DNA of 64,000 nt from Sphaerosporella brunnea (taxonomy: Eukaryota > Ascomycota > Pezizomycetes > Pezizales > Pyronemataceae), in contig VXIS01000214.1 in the NCBI GenBank assembly GCA_008704415.1, forward strand, positions 1 to 64,000, written 5' to 3'. The position numbers were made by a program, and so were the translations under genes. Positions 54,649 through 64,000 of this stretch are shown here, piece after piece. How positions within the stretch are numbered: position 1 is the first letter of the stretch; each line of letters starts with the position of its first letter. The notes below the pieces were generated by a model. That model was not told the origin of the DNA. It did no database searches and saw only the letters and a list, made by a program, of their open reading frames with translations.

Positions 54649-55325
54649 ATGTCAAGTGTCGACGAAGATGCCGAGTTGTGGGCGAAATACACTTCGCAGG
54701 CCAGCAAGGCGGCGGCGCAGTGCCTTGCACAGGTGCAGGCTGGCGAACTGGCTACTTTCGCAGCAGCGGGTCGAAGCTTCGAGGGCCGCAATCGCGCAGT
54801 CATTCAGATGCGTCAGCAAACGTCGGCGCTCTCATTGTTATCATCTCGCTCTCAATGACAGTCAAAAGGAGGAGGTATACGCTTTCGTACTTGTATCTTT
54901 TCAGCAGTGGCGCTGACGATGTGTGGCAGCTGTACCTGAAAATTGTCCAATCGTCGGCGAAAACGAATGCTGAATTTAATAAGATGGCACGCCTCTTCAA
55001 GGTTGGCCGCAGCATCGTTGTTACTGCGGGTTTTATTCTGGGTGTCGGAGCCGTCCTGCGTTCCGAGCCTCCAACCCGAGCCGCAATTGAAGTCGCCCCA
55101 TCGACGGCAACGCCCTATATGATTGGCTACCTGGTGCCCAAACTCTGTCTCAACTGGCGATGCCAGCCCACGGGGATATCGCTCAATTCCGGGAATATAG
55201 TTTTGCAGATCACGCTTCAGGTTGCGATCGAGCTATTTGGGCCAGGCGCTCCTGTGCAGCATGGTTGGGCTCGTGTGGGGCCGGTGGAGAGTTTCTGTTG
55301 CGAGGATGGTGTTGCCGCCGGTTGA
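54649..55325 (+). CDS. small protein with possible membrane helix, two exons
   Basis: Exon 1 (54649-54836) encodes [40 protein letters not shown] and a helical segment. A 68-base intron (54837-54904) ends in a pyrimidine-rich TTTTCAG. Exon 2 (54905-55325) reads [40 protein letters not shown], then [11 protein letters not shown], a plausible single transmembrane helix, and runs to a TGA. The joined frame is 202 residues. The last 60 residues have less protein-like composition, so the real stop may lie behind another intron. The donor GTTATC is weak. No family is recognised. Confidence 0.5.
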
Positions 55326-56890
55326 CCTGGGCCGTGGGTCTCAGTCTCGCATACGTCAACAGCAGGAGAAACCTGTCGAGTATGCATGAACTTTCTGCTC
55401 GGCGGTTGAGTCGCTTTGATGGGGATTTGGGAAGATCGCGGGTGGTTTCTGAGGTTTCAGGTGGTCATCTATGTGCATGAAAAGCAAGCTTGATAGAGTG
55501 AGGGGAGACGGAATTGTGTAGATTGCATATAGCCACGTTCCAGTTTGCGCGGTACGGTATCCAATTTCGACAGGAACAAGCAGACATGATGGTATCGGAT
55601 GTACTGAGAGTCGCATATCAAAGATCTCACGGTGGAAATCAGGGCCATGTGTGTGCTCCGAATCCAGCCGGGTGTGAACGGCTCTGCAAAGCCGAATCGA
55701 GAGCGCTTGCTGCTTGCAACAGTGGTACCCGCGATCAGAAAATCTCGTCCTTCTCTGCTCTGTCAAAGCCAGACCCACACATGATCAAGCTTTGTCCACG
55801 AGGTACGCCGCACACATTCTGCACTCCAGGATGTTGGTGCTATAGACGTCTTTCCACCTTCGTGGCTACTATCCCAGCATGGCGAGCAACAACCGTCTCT
55901 AATAGGGTTGGCCATTTCTTAGGGCAAGGCAAAAGGACCCTCGGTGAGCCATCGCAATGAATTGTAGGAAACGTTAGACAACATAGAACGATTGATAAGA
56001 AGCTACAGGGAGATTGATAACATCATTGAAATAATGGCAGAATTAGTAAGCTCTCACACCCACATTTCCCTAGCCTTGTATGATTGAATTGGAAGCCAAA
56101 ATCTCCGGCACTGCGACAGCTTGATCACTCAGCGTCTCCCGGCGCCGAATCATCACCAGCCGTCCTGCCGGTGGCTTCATTCCGCAGTCTAAATGTCATC
56201 CCACGCGACGGTAGGTATTTACCTTGACGCGCTTGCCGCACCAGTACACCATCCGCAAGCCATCGTGCGGCTATAAGTGACCACGGCACCATGGTTGTCT
56301 GAGCGTTTGCAACGCTGACACTCGGGCTTTTCGTGTGGTGGAGTTGTTGCTGCTAGAGCATCAAGTCGGGTTGCGAGGGGTGTTCAACAAGACGCAGTGG
56401 TTGCGGTAAGGGGTGGTATGCCGGCAAGCCAGCAACTGCAGAGAATCGACATATTTCATACATCCGCCTTCGTTTTCTTCCGTGGTGGAGTATCAGAGTA
56501 ATCCGACGAGACCTGATCCGCACTCCGTTTCAACAGTTTAATCAGTGGTCCACGTTCTTCCGTCCCCGATGTGGTCGTGTCTGGGGTTGCAACGCCTCCT
56601 TCAGCAATGTAGGACGAGACGGGGACGTTTAGTGGTGAACGTGTGGTCTAAAGGAGAAGAAGGAAGCTATCTACCCGCCGCACCTTATATCCTCTCCTTG
56701 CCTCACTCCCGTGCACTGCTAGACCCGATCCCTAACTCTCGTGCACTCCTCCCTAGTCCCGAACCCTACATTGAACCCTACAAGCAACTTGTTCACGAAT
56801 GCCTAGAGTGCAGCGTATCCATCGTCGAGGGCGTACAGGCGGCCCGGATAATGTTCGTATAGGCGCGGTTTGTTCCTGTGTGAGTGTCAG
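55326..56890. other. intergenic, no gene recognised
   Basis: Several short frames overlap without domain or splice support. The stretch 56690-56790 has a loose direct repeat around CGTGCACT. Confidence 0.35.
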
Positions 56891-57915
56891 CTAGCTCACG
56901 TCGTCAGGCGGTCGCGGAAAGGGTGTCACGCCTATTGGCGATAAGTTTAAGGCGGTGGACTTCAAGGACATCGTTAGAAGTGTCAATTGCAAGGTGAGGA
57001 GCGGACGGTCGGCGGGGAACGGCTCCATCATCCACTCCCCGCCCCTGGGGGTGCCGGTCGGGCGCTCTGGCACGCCGCGCAGCTTGAGCAGCCAACCGAG
57101 CGCGGTCCGGGGCCGATGCGCACCTAGAAGAGGCTGCAGCCCGCCTCCATGAGCAGGCGCACCCATCGCCTCGTGCATGAGCTCGATAGCCACGTTGACC
57201 ATCGATGTGGACTCGACGCAGCCGTGGCCCGCGTACCGGTAGAACTAGAGGTCGACAGCGAGCGCGCCGGTCGCGAGCAGGCGGCGTGGTTGTGCGAGAA
57301 CCAAATGAAATTGCTGCGCTGATGACGTGAATCTTGTAATTTGCCTGCAAAAATCGTCGCCATACCTCCCACTCATCGTCATCCCGATCGCCGGGCCGCC
57401 AGCCCGGCCTCATCGGCGCCAGGAGGCGCTTGACGACACGAAACCACCTCGCGGGTTTGTCGGTGTCCTGGATTTCCGCGCGGCGGATCTCGTGCTGCCT
57501 CCATCTTGCAAACCACGCAAAAACATGCTCTGCTCCCTGTTCCTGGGCCTGGTGATAGCTCTTGGCCCGTTGGGTGTCCGCGGAGACCAGCAGAGCCCAA
57601 ATCACAGGCCACCACACCAAGCCACATCGAGAGCAATGGCCAGATCGCGCTCCGGTTCGAACTCGTCGGCCCCAGCAAACGATATTCTGCGTCGACGGCG
57701 TGCGCGGCGCACTGGATATGCTCTTGCGGGGTCATGGTGGCGACGTGGGCGTGCAGGTGCTTGCAGACAACGTCGAGCGCCGCAAGGTCCTCGGTCGTCA
57801 CCTGGTTGGTGATCTGGTGGAGTAAGACCGGCGGGAGGCGAACCAAGATTGACGGCTCGTTGGGATCGGCGGCTGCGCCGGTCCTCGGAGTGTTGTTTGT
57901 GTCGTTGGGTGGCAA
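56891..57915 (-). pseudogene. F-box-like gene, several frameshifts
   Basis: The ATG at 57915 starts MPPNDTNNTPRTGAAADPNE. ILVRLPPVLLHQITNQVTTE then fits the L-P-x-x-h-h-x-x-I core of an F-box motif, followed by DLAALDVVCKHLHAHVATMT. Near 57620 the sense moves to another frame (SADTQRAKSYHQAQEQGAEH, HVFAWFARWRQHEIRRAEIQ, WRRFLQANYKIHVISA). After about 57240 it moves to a third (MVNVAIELMHEAMGAPAHGG, LGWLLKLRGVPERP) to a stop at 56891. At least two frame changes mean it is probably dead, although an upstream TATA element is still present. Substrate receptors of SCF ligases have this layout. Confidence 0.55.
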
Positions 57916-57995
57916 AGGGTAGGTGTTTGCTGGTGAAACTTTGTGCTCCTGCTAGCTTCCTTGCTTCAGCTTCTCAGTTTCGTCCGTGTGATCAG

Positions 57996-58005
57996 TATAT
58001 ATATA
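57996..58005 (-). promoter_or_regulatory. TATA box upstream of the F-box pseudogene
   Basis: TATATATATA lies about 80 bases upstream of the ATG at 57915 on the minus strand, in a GC-rich surrounding, at a plausible promoter position. Confidence 0.5.
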
Positions 58006-59565
58006 GAGCAAAGTGAGCCGCTGGCGTGGCGCGACACGGAAAACGCGGAAATCACCCTACCTTTGCCCGAGTGGGAAGCTCTATCATAAGTTTCATAACA
58101 TACACATTCGTTTCACCCTCATTCCACGCAATCAACAATCGAGTGAAGCTGAACTGATCATGGCTCGCCGTGTGGGCGCCGCACGAATGTTCACTTGTAC
58201 CATGATACGTGTTGAAGTTGTAGCTGCGGCAGCGGTTGGGGATTGGAATGAAGCAGTGAACTGAGTGACGTTTTGGAGATCTTTTCCTGTGCAGAGTCGA
58301 GTGGTTGATTATTTCCAGAGAAGCAGGAACACACCCTCAAAGCCACCGCTCACGTTATACCAATGTGTTCTACGAGGGATGACCTCGAAAGAAGAAGTGA
58401 GGAAAAGATGTGTGTAAAAGGCTTAGATTCCGGGGCTCATCCCCTCTGGGCAGCACCCGCTATCAGGTTCACTACCCATCAATCTGATCCACATCTGATG
58501 GGGTACAACACAATGTCCCATCACCCGGCACAACCACCCGCTCAACCCACGCTCAACCTCCCCATGCACATGCAATTCAAGCAGAATTCAGCGGATTTCA
58601 CCGATACGCCGCCATGGCAAACTGTTGGCGGCATTCAACGTTACATTATCAGCAGACTTCCACCCTGAGAAGGCAATCACACAACATCCGCACCCAAACA
58701 CGTCCTAGATAACCCCAGGAATTGCACAGGTATTATCCACCACTCAGAAGCCCTGCACATCGGAATACCACCTCTACCTCCCAACATTGGCCGACACCAC
58801 GTGAGGAGACACGTTCCCGCAGGCAGACGCCGCATTATGAATAACAGAATTCCATGGCCGGTGAGCCGTGGTGTCCGCCCTCAGCATCGCATCGTCTTGA
58901 TTCAAAGGATCCGCGCAACGGGTGCTCTGCCACTGAGCCCGCCGAGTGCACTACAGCCGCGCAAGGTGTCACTGTGCGATGCTTGCACGCACCTCGGTGC
59001 ACGACGTCTGTGAACAGCGTAAGATCTGCCCGTCGTTTCTTCTCGAACAGTTTGCACCAGGAACAGGGAGTGGGAAACCATTTCAGGGCGGGGAGCACGA
59101 GTGTGGAGAATACATCGCGATGCGTGACAGTTCAGGGTATTAGTTGTGGACGGCAGAAACGCGCCGAGGGGTCATCACAGCACCTGACGCTTACTACAAG
59201 GGGATGTACATCTGCATGATAATGTGCGTGGGACGCTGGAGTACCGCCCTCGTCCAAGGACAACGGACCGCCGGAGCAATGTACGGCTGAGAGCGCACGA
59301 CCGTGCTATCATTGGGCTGACATTTAGGGCACGCGATGGCAACGTCCGAAGGCTGCAGTTGGTTTCTCACCGGCCTCCCTAGAGCGCGCTCCACTTGGCT
59401 GTTGACGTCGCAACGTGGAATAGACTAGTACGCAGAGGGGAACGAAAACGCCCGAGGGATCGTGAAAGTATTGAATTATAGAACACCCGGGTGTGTTCGA
59501 AGCCCACACACCCATTCAAAAGCCCCCCAGCCTCGCTGGAAACAACGGACGCGGGCAACCAGAGT
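58006..59565. other. intergenic, no gene recognised
   Basis: Only short frames. No repeat shared with other parts of the window except where the 59566 duplication unit begins. Confidence 0.35.
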
Positions 59566-60210
59566 TGGCCGCCACAAGTAGGCACTTCCAACGCGCATAC
59601 GGGGACGATGCTCAACAGTGCGCTGTGGGGACACCCACCCCGACGGGTGTTGGATGGAAGAGTGCTCGCCAGTGAAGCGCGCTGAGGGGTCACCAAACAG
59701 TGGGGAATCGACGGTGCCATGTTGTCACCAGCGAAAAAGTTTCGGAAATTAGGCGAAACGCCTGTCTGGTTTGGCGACTGAGAAAACAGCAAGACAAGAC
59801 GTCTCGTCCGGACATTGAACCAGCGACTGCCGGTGCGGGACATCGTGGACCCTGCTCAAAGCATCCCCTCCCATGATTGAATTTGAACCGGATTGAAAGC
59901 GCAGGACTGTCCCCTTACGCACTGGACCCACGCTCCTGCGCACACAGCGCTGGTATATATTTCCCAAGTGTTCCTCCCCTGTCCACCATTCCAAAGCCAA
60001 CATCAATACGATGAACCGACAGACAAACCAGCCGATAACCGTCGCCCAGACAAACAGGCTCCTGTAAGTGTTACCTATCCAAAACGGGGGGCCTAGCTAA
60101 CTCTTGGAGTGACCGCGTGTCTAGTGGCGAGGGCCGAACCCTGCTCGGGTACAACTATCAGCTCCCTCTCGCCTTTCGAGCGCTCGATCGTGTCATTCTG
60201 GGGCAGGTAA
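59566..60210. repeat. left unit of promoter-plus-gene duplication
   Basis: This matches 63364-64000 in direct orientation, including TAGGCACTTC..ACGCGGATACGGGGACG-like sequence, CATGATTGAATTTG, the TATA box, first exon, first intron and the start of the second exon. Spacing between TATA box and ATG is kept (57 and 56 bases). Confidence 0.88.
59954..59960 (+). promoter_or_regulatory. TATA box of the 60011 gene
   Basis: TATATAT within GCTGGTATATATTTCCCAAG lies 57 bases before the ATG. The same element and spacing are conserved at 63740. Confidence 0.7.
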
Positions 60211-60495
60211 CGTACAGCAGACACGTGGCACAGCTTCATCATTTACATACAACGGCAGGACGATGTAGCAACTATTCCGATGGAGAGCACTGTGTCCACA
60301 GGTCATGCGCTGGCGGGACTCATGACGCGACAAGCTCACATCCTGCCGGCAGAGGATTATCCACCATTGTCAATGGGTTTTGCCTTCCTCACCCACGACG
60401 GCATTAGAGTGCACCGCGTTCACATCAATGCGGCGGACGGGGAGTGTGCTGATTGCAAGTTTGTTGACGCAGTTGTTCGGTTGTACGGAGGCTAG
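60011..60495 (+). CDS. hypothetical protein, three exons, intact
   Basis: Exons 60011-60063, 60110-60206 and 60259-60495, with introns of 46 and 52 bases (GTAAGT and GTAACG donors), join into 128 residues. The protein starts MNRQTNQPITVAQTNRLLDR, continues GYNYQLPLAFRALDRVILGQ and DDVATIPMESTVSTGHALAG, and ends with VHRVHINAADGECADCKFVD and AVVRLYGG. There is no signal peptide or membrane helix. Two cysteines in C-x-x-C spacing occur near the end. A paralogue with conserved promoter, first exon and intron position lies at 63796. That conservation supports a real, transcribed gene. No family is recognised. Confidence 0.75.
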
Positions 60496-61260
60496 AAGGT
60501 CTTGCTTCCGGCCGCGCGACGCTGGATATAAGGAGAAATATTGCAATTTCCTGGTACTGGCGGCACCGGTCGCCAATTTTAACACAAAGAATTCTCGTTC
60601 TAGCTTAGGGTACGGTTAGGGTTAGGGCTGGCAGCCAGCCTGGCTTTTTAGGAAGCCTTGCAGCGTTCATCCAGGCCCGGTGGGCGGTTATCGACGACGG
60701 TGGTTTCAAGCTTGAACTAGAAAAGCACGCCTGGCACAGTAATCCCCTGAAGCATGCAGTTCCGGCGGGCAACAGATCGAGCGTGGCGTGGACGCAACTG
60801 ACGATGGATGCTCGGAGTTGATCATGCGTGGGAAACTCTGAAGCAAGAAGCGCCAAGCGAAGGGGACGATGGTGCTGAAACAGAATGCGAAAACGGGAAC
60901 CTTGAACATAGCTGAACGCAGATGAATGCTTTAGTTGGACCAAGGGTTTCGATCCACACGCTAACCCTAGTCCATCCTCGCCCGACTGTGCGGCGTGGAA
61001 CCAACCTTTCCCCCGACCGGCGCCTCACATTCCACCATCCGCCAGCCAGCCTCGCGCGGCGGTTACATGCGCGGAGAAGTTTTCCGACCGACTCCGACCC
61101 AGCGGCGCCGACAACTGGACCCCGCTCACGCCCGCAACGTCGGACCCGTCCAAGACAAGCAATCTCGTCGCCACCGCCCCGAGGCCCGGAGAGGCAGCTT
61201 CTGCGGTGATACGGTTACGGTTTTGCGCAAAGTGCTCGAAGCAAGCAAGATCAACCCGGC
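60496..61260. other. intergenic with a telomere-like word
   Basis: It contains TTAGGGTACGGTTAGGGTTAGGG-like sequence at 60605-60627, three TTAGGG units with one interruption, too short to be a telomere. Frames at 60922-61209 are uncharacteristic. Confidence 0.4.
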
Positions 61261-61423
61261 CCAAGGTACTCAGATTGACATGCAAAGGTTCAGTGAAGAG
61301 GAAAGGAAAGCTAACAACAAAGCGGAAGCGAAGGCCCCTTTATATATCCCACGTGACCGTGGTGGGTCGCACCACGCGGTAGCCGAACATAGCGTCGGCA
61401 GAGCCGCAACACAGAGCCGCAAC

Positions 61424-61862
61424 ACCCCAATCCAACCTCGAGGCGTGGCTGCCGCAAGGTGCCACGCCGTTGGTTGTGCCGGCCAGGCCGCCGGCCGAGG
61501 AGCTACAGACGCAGCGTGAGCTCGGGTTCGACCTGAACAAGCAGTATTGCAGCTACAGACGCAGCGTGATGCGCGAGTTCGTGGACGTTCTCGACGGGAA
61601 ATTGAACTCCCGTCGCAACAAAAACAAGAACTCGATCCCGGCTGTCGCTGTTGATGCCTTGTTGCGCATTATGTGCGCCCAGCGTTTCGGGGAGTGGATG
61701 GCAGACAAGAGAAAGCGTGACGGCGCTGCGGGTACTGTACCTCAACTCTTTGATTGGTCCGTGAAACTAAGGCTAACATTCCTTTGTAGAGAGGAGAGGA
61801 ACACCATCGTGAAAGCAGTTGACGGGGGGACCCCCGTCCAGCGGATCAGGAAGGACGCCTAG
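61424..61862 (+). CDS. hypothetical gene fragment, 3' part
   Basis: The frame reads NLEAWLPQGATPLVVPARPP, AEELQTQRELGFDLNKQYCS, YRRSVMREFVDVLDGKLNSR, DALLRIMCAQRFGEWMADKR and REERNTIVKAVDGGTPVQRI to a TAG at 61860. It is strongly protein-like, but no start codon is in frame, so upstream exons are missing or unrecognised. A TATATAT sequence at about 61340 and DNA shared with the segment A region at 24635 lie upstream, suggesting repeat DNA has replaced the 5' end. The LTR at 61871 begins nine bases after the stop. No family is recognised. Confidence 0.5.
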
Positions 61863-61870
61863 ATGGTGAG

Positions 61871-62213
61871 TATAAGATTGTTACACCTGGTATGGTTTGT
61901 TTCCTTACTAAAGATATAAAACTGCGTCACAGTAACGATGGTACGATGTCAGTATTCTACGAGTTTCTTTACCTTTCTTTACTACGTCGTTTGGATTCAG
62001 CTAGCCTTCGCAAGGCAGACTTTGTAGGTCTTATGGCCATCATTTTGTTTTTTCTGTTTGTTCGATACGGTCTTTCGAGCAGCCCCAATCGTATCGACTA
62101 TCATCAATAAATACTGAGTTGATCAGTGACCTGTTTTCGAGTATCCTCTTGGTATTTATCAAGTCTTGTACACAAAAGGTTCTGTGTTTATTTGCATCTG
62201 TGAAATAGCGGAT
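61871..62213 (+). mobile_element. LTR copy 4, internally deleted and 3'-truncated
   Basis: TATAAGATTGTTACACC at the start and TTTGCATCTGTGAAATAGCG near the end match the other LTRs. The middle lacks about 100 bases including the TATAAAA box, and the last roughly 30 bases are missing. No target duplication can be checked. Confidence 0.75.
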
Positions 62214-63363
62214 AGGGAACAGCTAAACTCCCAGTCCAGGCTGCTATGGTTAGCGCGTTTCCGAACCAAAAGCCACACGGCCAAATCACGTTATCGCCAG
62301 TCATGGGGGTAGCTAATTCCGCGGACGCAATCATTTCAAACGACGCCTCAATACATGAGTGAATGCCGACCAGCATGATGTGATCTTGCGAATGGCGAAG
62401 TCCCGTGCCATATATCGCCGGGAAACAGCGCTTTGTTGTTGAGTTCCGTGGGTGTTCAACTCAGCGTAACAAAAAGGTCCAGACCCACGTCTTTTCGGAG
62501 ATAAGGGGTAACCTTATTCCCGGAGATTTTGAGCGACTGTTCTCACCCCTTTTCTTTGCGACCCACGGACCATTATCCACCATGATTTGCAGCAAAGAAC
62601 ACTGCAGTTTTCAGCTGTGCTACGGCCGCCCTCAAGGCGCAGCTGGTCGCATCTTTCTCTTTCACGATCAGCATGGACAGCACCCAGTGAACTGCCCGGA
62701 TGCACAGCCACCACAACTTGCCGTACATATCTATGTCTGAACTGGCGTCAGACATCATGAACAGACCGTTCAAAACCACCGAAATCGCTCTTGCGCACGT
62801 CGCCACCCTGGGCAAACATCATCGACGAGGCTGTTGATGAGATCATGCAGTGGGGGATTCTGATGCTTTCTTAGAAAAAGCACACAATTGAAGCTCTGCT
62901 ACTGGGAGGTTTGAGGTGATTATATGTCAGCGAAAATGCGTTGTGATAACGTGGAACCGTTGGTGGGGGTTAAGCTGGACGGTTGATTAGTTTGGAAATT
63001 CGGCATAATGTACAGTTACAGCCTCGCATTCATAGATATTTGATTGTTGTCAGACATCTACATAGTTTGACCACAGGTTCATGTTAATTGGCATGGTGCA
63101 TGCTTCGGCCTGAACACCCGCATCAGAACATCGTGAGACCACTGTCCATCGTCGCGCCCACATCCATGACCCTATTATCGTATGGAAGGTTCCTGGCTGG
63201 TTCCACCTGACGTCTTCAAAGTAGGCACGGTATGCATGCACCCAGCGGCATTCTACACCTAGGGTCTAACCGGTCAAGATGCCGTTATGCAATACGCATC
63301 GGCAATCTTTGCCTAGGGTGTAGTGCGCGTCGTTTGAAACCAGGACCTTGGCAACGCGAGGAG
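62214..63363. other. intergenic, no gene recognised
   Basis: Short frames only. No element ends or RNA genes were recognised. Confidence 0.35.
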
Positions 63364-63739
63364 TAGGCACTTCTCACGCGGATACGGGGACGGTGGTCAC
63401 TGGTCAACCAGCCGCGGCCCGCGCATACCGCCCAACGGCTGTTGAATGCCATAGTGATCGCCAGTGAAGCACGCTCACAAAGCACCAGGTAGTCGGGAAT
63501 CGACAGTGCCATGTTGGCAGCGGCCAAAAAATTCCGGAACTCAGGCAAAACGCCTGCCTGGTTTTTGGTACTGGGAAAACAGCCAGACAAGACGTCTTCT
63601 TCGGATTCAACTACCAACTCCCGGTGCTGGCTTTCGCCAACCCTGTTAAACTTCATCCATGATTGAATTTGCACCCGATTGAACGCCGAGAACTGTGACC
63701 TCATACGATGAACCCACCGTCTTGCTCACACAGCGCTGG

Positions 63740-63746
63740 TATATAT
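63740..63746 (+). promoter_or_regulatory. TATA box of the 63796 gene
   Basis: TATATAT in GCTGGTATATATTTACCAAG lies 56 bases upstream of the ATG. It is conserved with the left unit. Confidence 0.7.
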
Positions 63747-63795
63747 TTACCAAGTGCTCCTTCCTTAACCACATTCCAATGCCAACTTCAGTACG

Positions 63796-64000
63796 ATGAA
63801 ACCACAGACAAACCAGCCAACAACGGTCGCCCAGGAAAACAAGCTTCTGTGAGTGTTACCTATCCAAAACGGTCGCCCAGCTAACCATTAATCACCTGCA
63901 GGGACCGCGTGTCTAGGAGCGTGGGCGGCACGCCGATCGGGCACAACTATCAGCTCCCTGCCGCCTTTCGAGCATTCGATCTTGCCAGTCTAGGCCCGGG
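63796..64000 (+). CDS. paralogue of the 60011 gene, cut by the right edge
   Basis: Exon 1 (63796-63848) encodes MKPQTNQPTTVAQENKL and has the same length as its paralogue. The intron (63849-63901, GTGAGT to CTGCAG) is at the identical phase. Exon 2 reads DRVSRSVGGTPIGHNYQLPA and AFRAFDLASLGP to the edge. About 70 percent of the residues match the left copy. The frame is open, so the gene is probably intact as far as visible. Confidence 0.75.

Larger units (their letters stand above)
63364..64000. repeat. right unit of promoter-plus-gene duplication
   Basis: Direct paralogue of 59566-60210, about 3.8 kb to the right and cut by the window edge. See the left unit for shared landmarks. Confidence 0.88.

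Overview
The window looks like a repeat-rich, gene-poor segment of a filamentous fungal genome, most likely a mushroom-forming basidiomycete (Agaricomycetes). This is inferred from three things. Introns are short (46 to 92 bases, GTNNGT...YAG). Transposon families include gypsy-type Gag, Ty1/copia RNase H, Tad-like LINE, hAT and TA-target DDE transposons. Host genes are of types typical of these fungi (F-box-like proteins, a Crinkler/FunK1-like kinase family, restriction-endonuclease-fold proteins). No species can be named from the sequence alone. No rRNA gene, CRISPR array or bacterial operon was seen.

Layout. 1-5 kb: start of a gypsy-type Gag (minus strand, running off the left edge), a broken hAT transposase, an SH3-domain pseudogene, and copy R0 of a repeat family that carries a minus-strand coiled-coil/proline-rich gene. 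5-11 kb: a decayed transposase first exon, an intact two-exon hypothetical gene (6539-7093), a coding-like minisatellite and a copia RNase H remnant. 13-17 kb: hypothetical minus-strand genes, including a pseudogene whose last 200 residues look like a stripped-down kinesin motor, and an ORF split by a solo LTR with a 5-base target duplication. 18.3-20.1 kb: an intact 599-residue F-box-like gene. 22.5-30.7 kb: two diverged tandem copies (A and B) of a roughly 4 kb segment with a tRNA-like gene in each. Later insertions (hAT-like element, two MITEs, a LINE tail) sit in one copy or the other, so one copy often shows the empty site.

31.3-39.4 kb: a tandem duplication of a coiled-coil plus nuclease-like plus kinase-like gene, each copy broken by a different single lesion, with a dead hAT transposase between them. 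39.97-43.04 kb: a complete TA-target DDE transposon with identical 28-base terminal inverted repeats and an uninterrupted three-exon transposase. This is the best candidate for a recently active element. 44-52 kb: a pogo-like MITE, an F-box-like gene, an hAT remnant and two more copies of the same LTR. 52-58 kb: a PD-(D/E)XK-like gene, a small possible membrane-protein gene and a ruined F-box gene. 59.6-64 kb: a duplicated promoter-plus-gene unit (a complete 128-residue gene and its paralogue cut by the right edge), an orphan gene fragment and a fourth LTR copy.

Most of the accessory genes carry one frameshift or stop, while a few (6539, 18341, 40396, 46343, 54649 and 60011) are open throughout. 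Most of the structure comes from local duplication followed by insertion and decay. No pathway or operon-like cooperation can be inferred. The proteins with recognisable domains (F-box-like, kinase-like, nuclease-like, SH3, kinesin-like) are the kinds of genes that expand and die quickly in such genomes.
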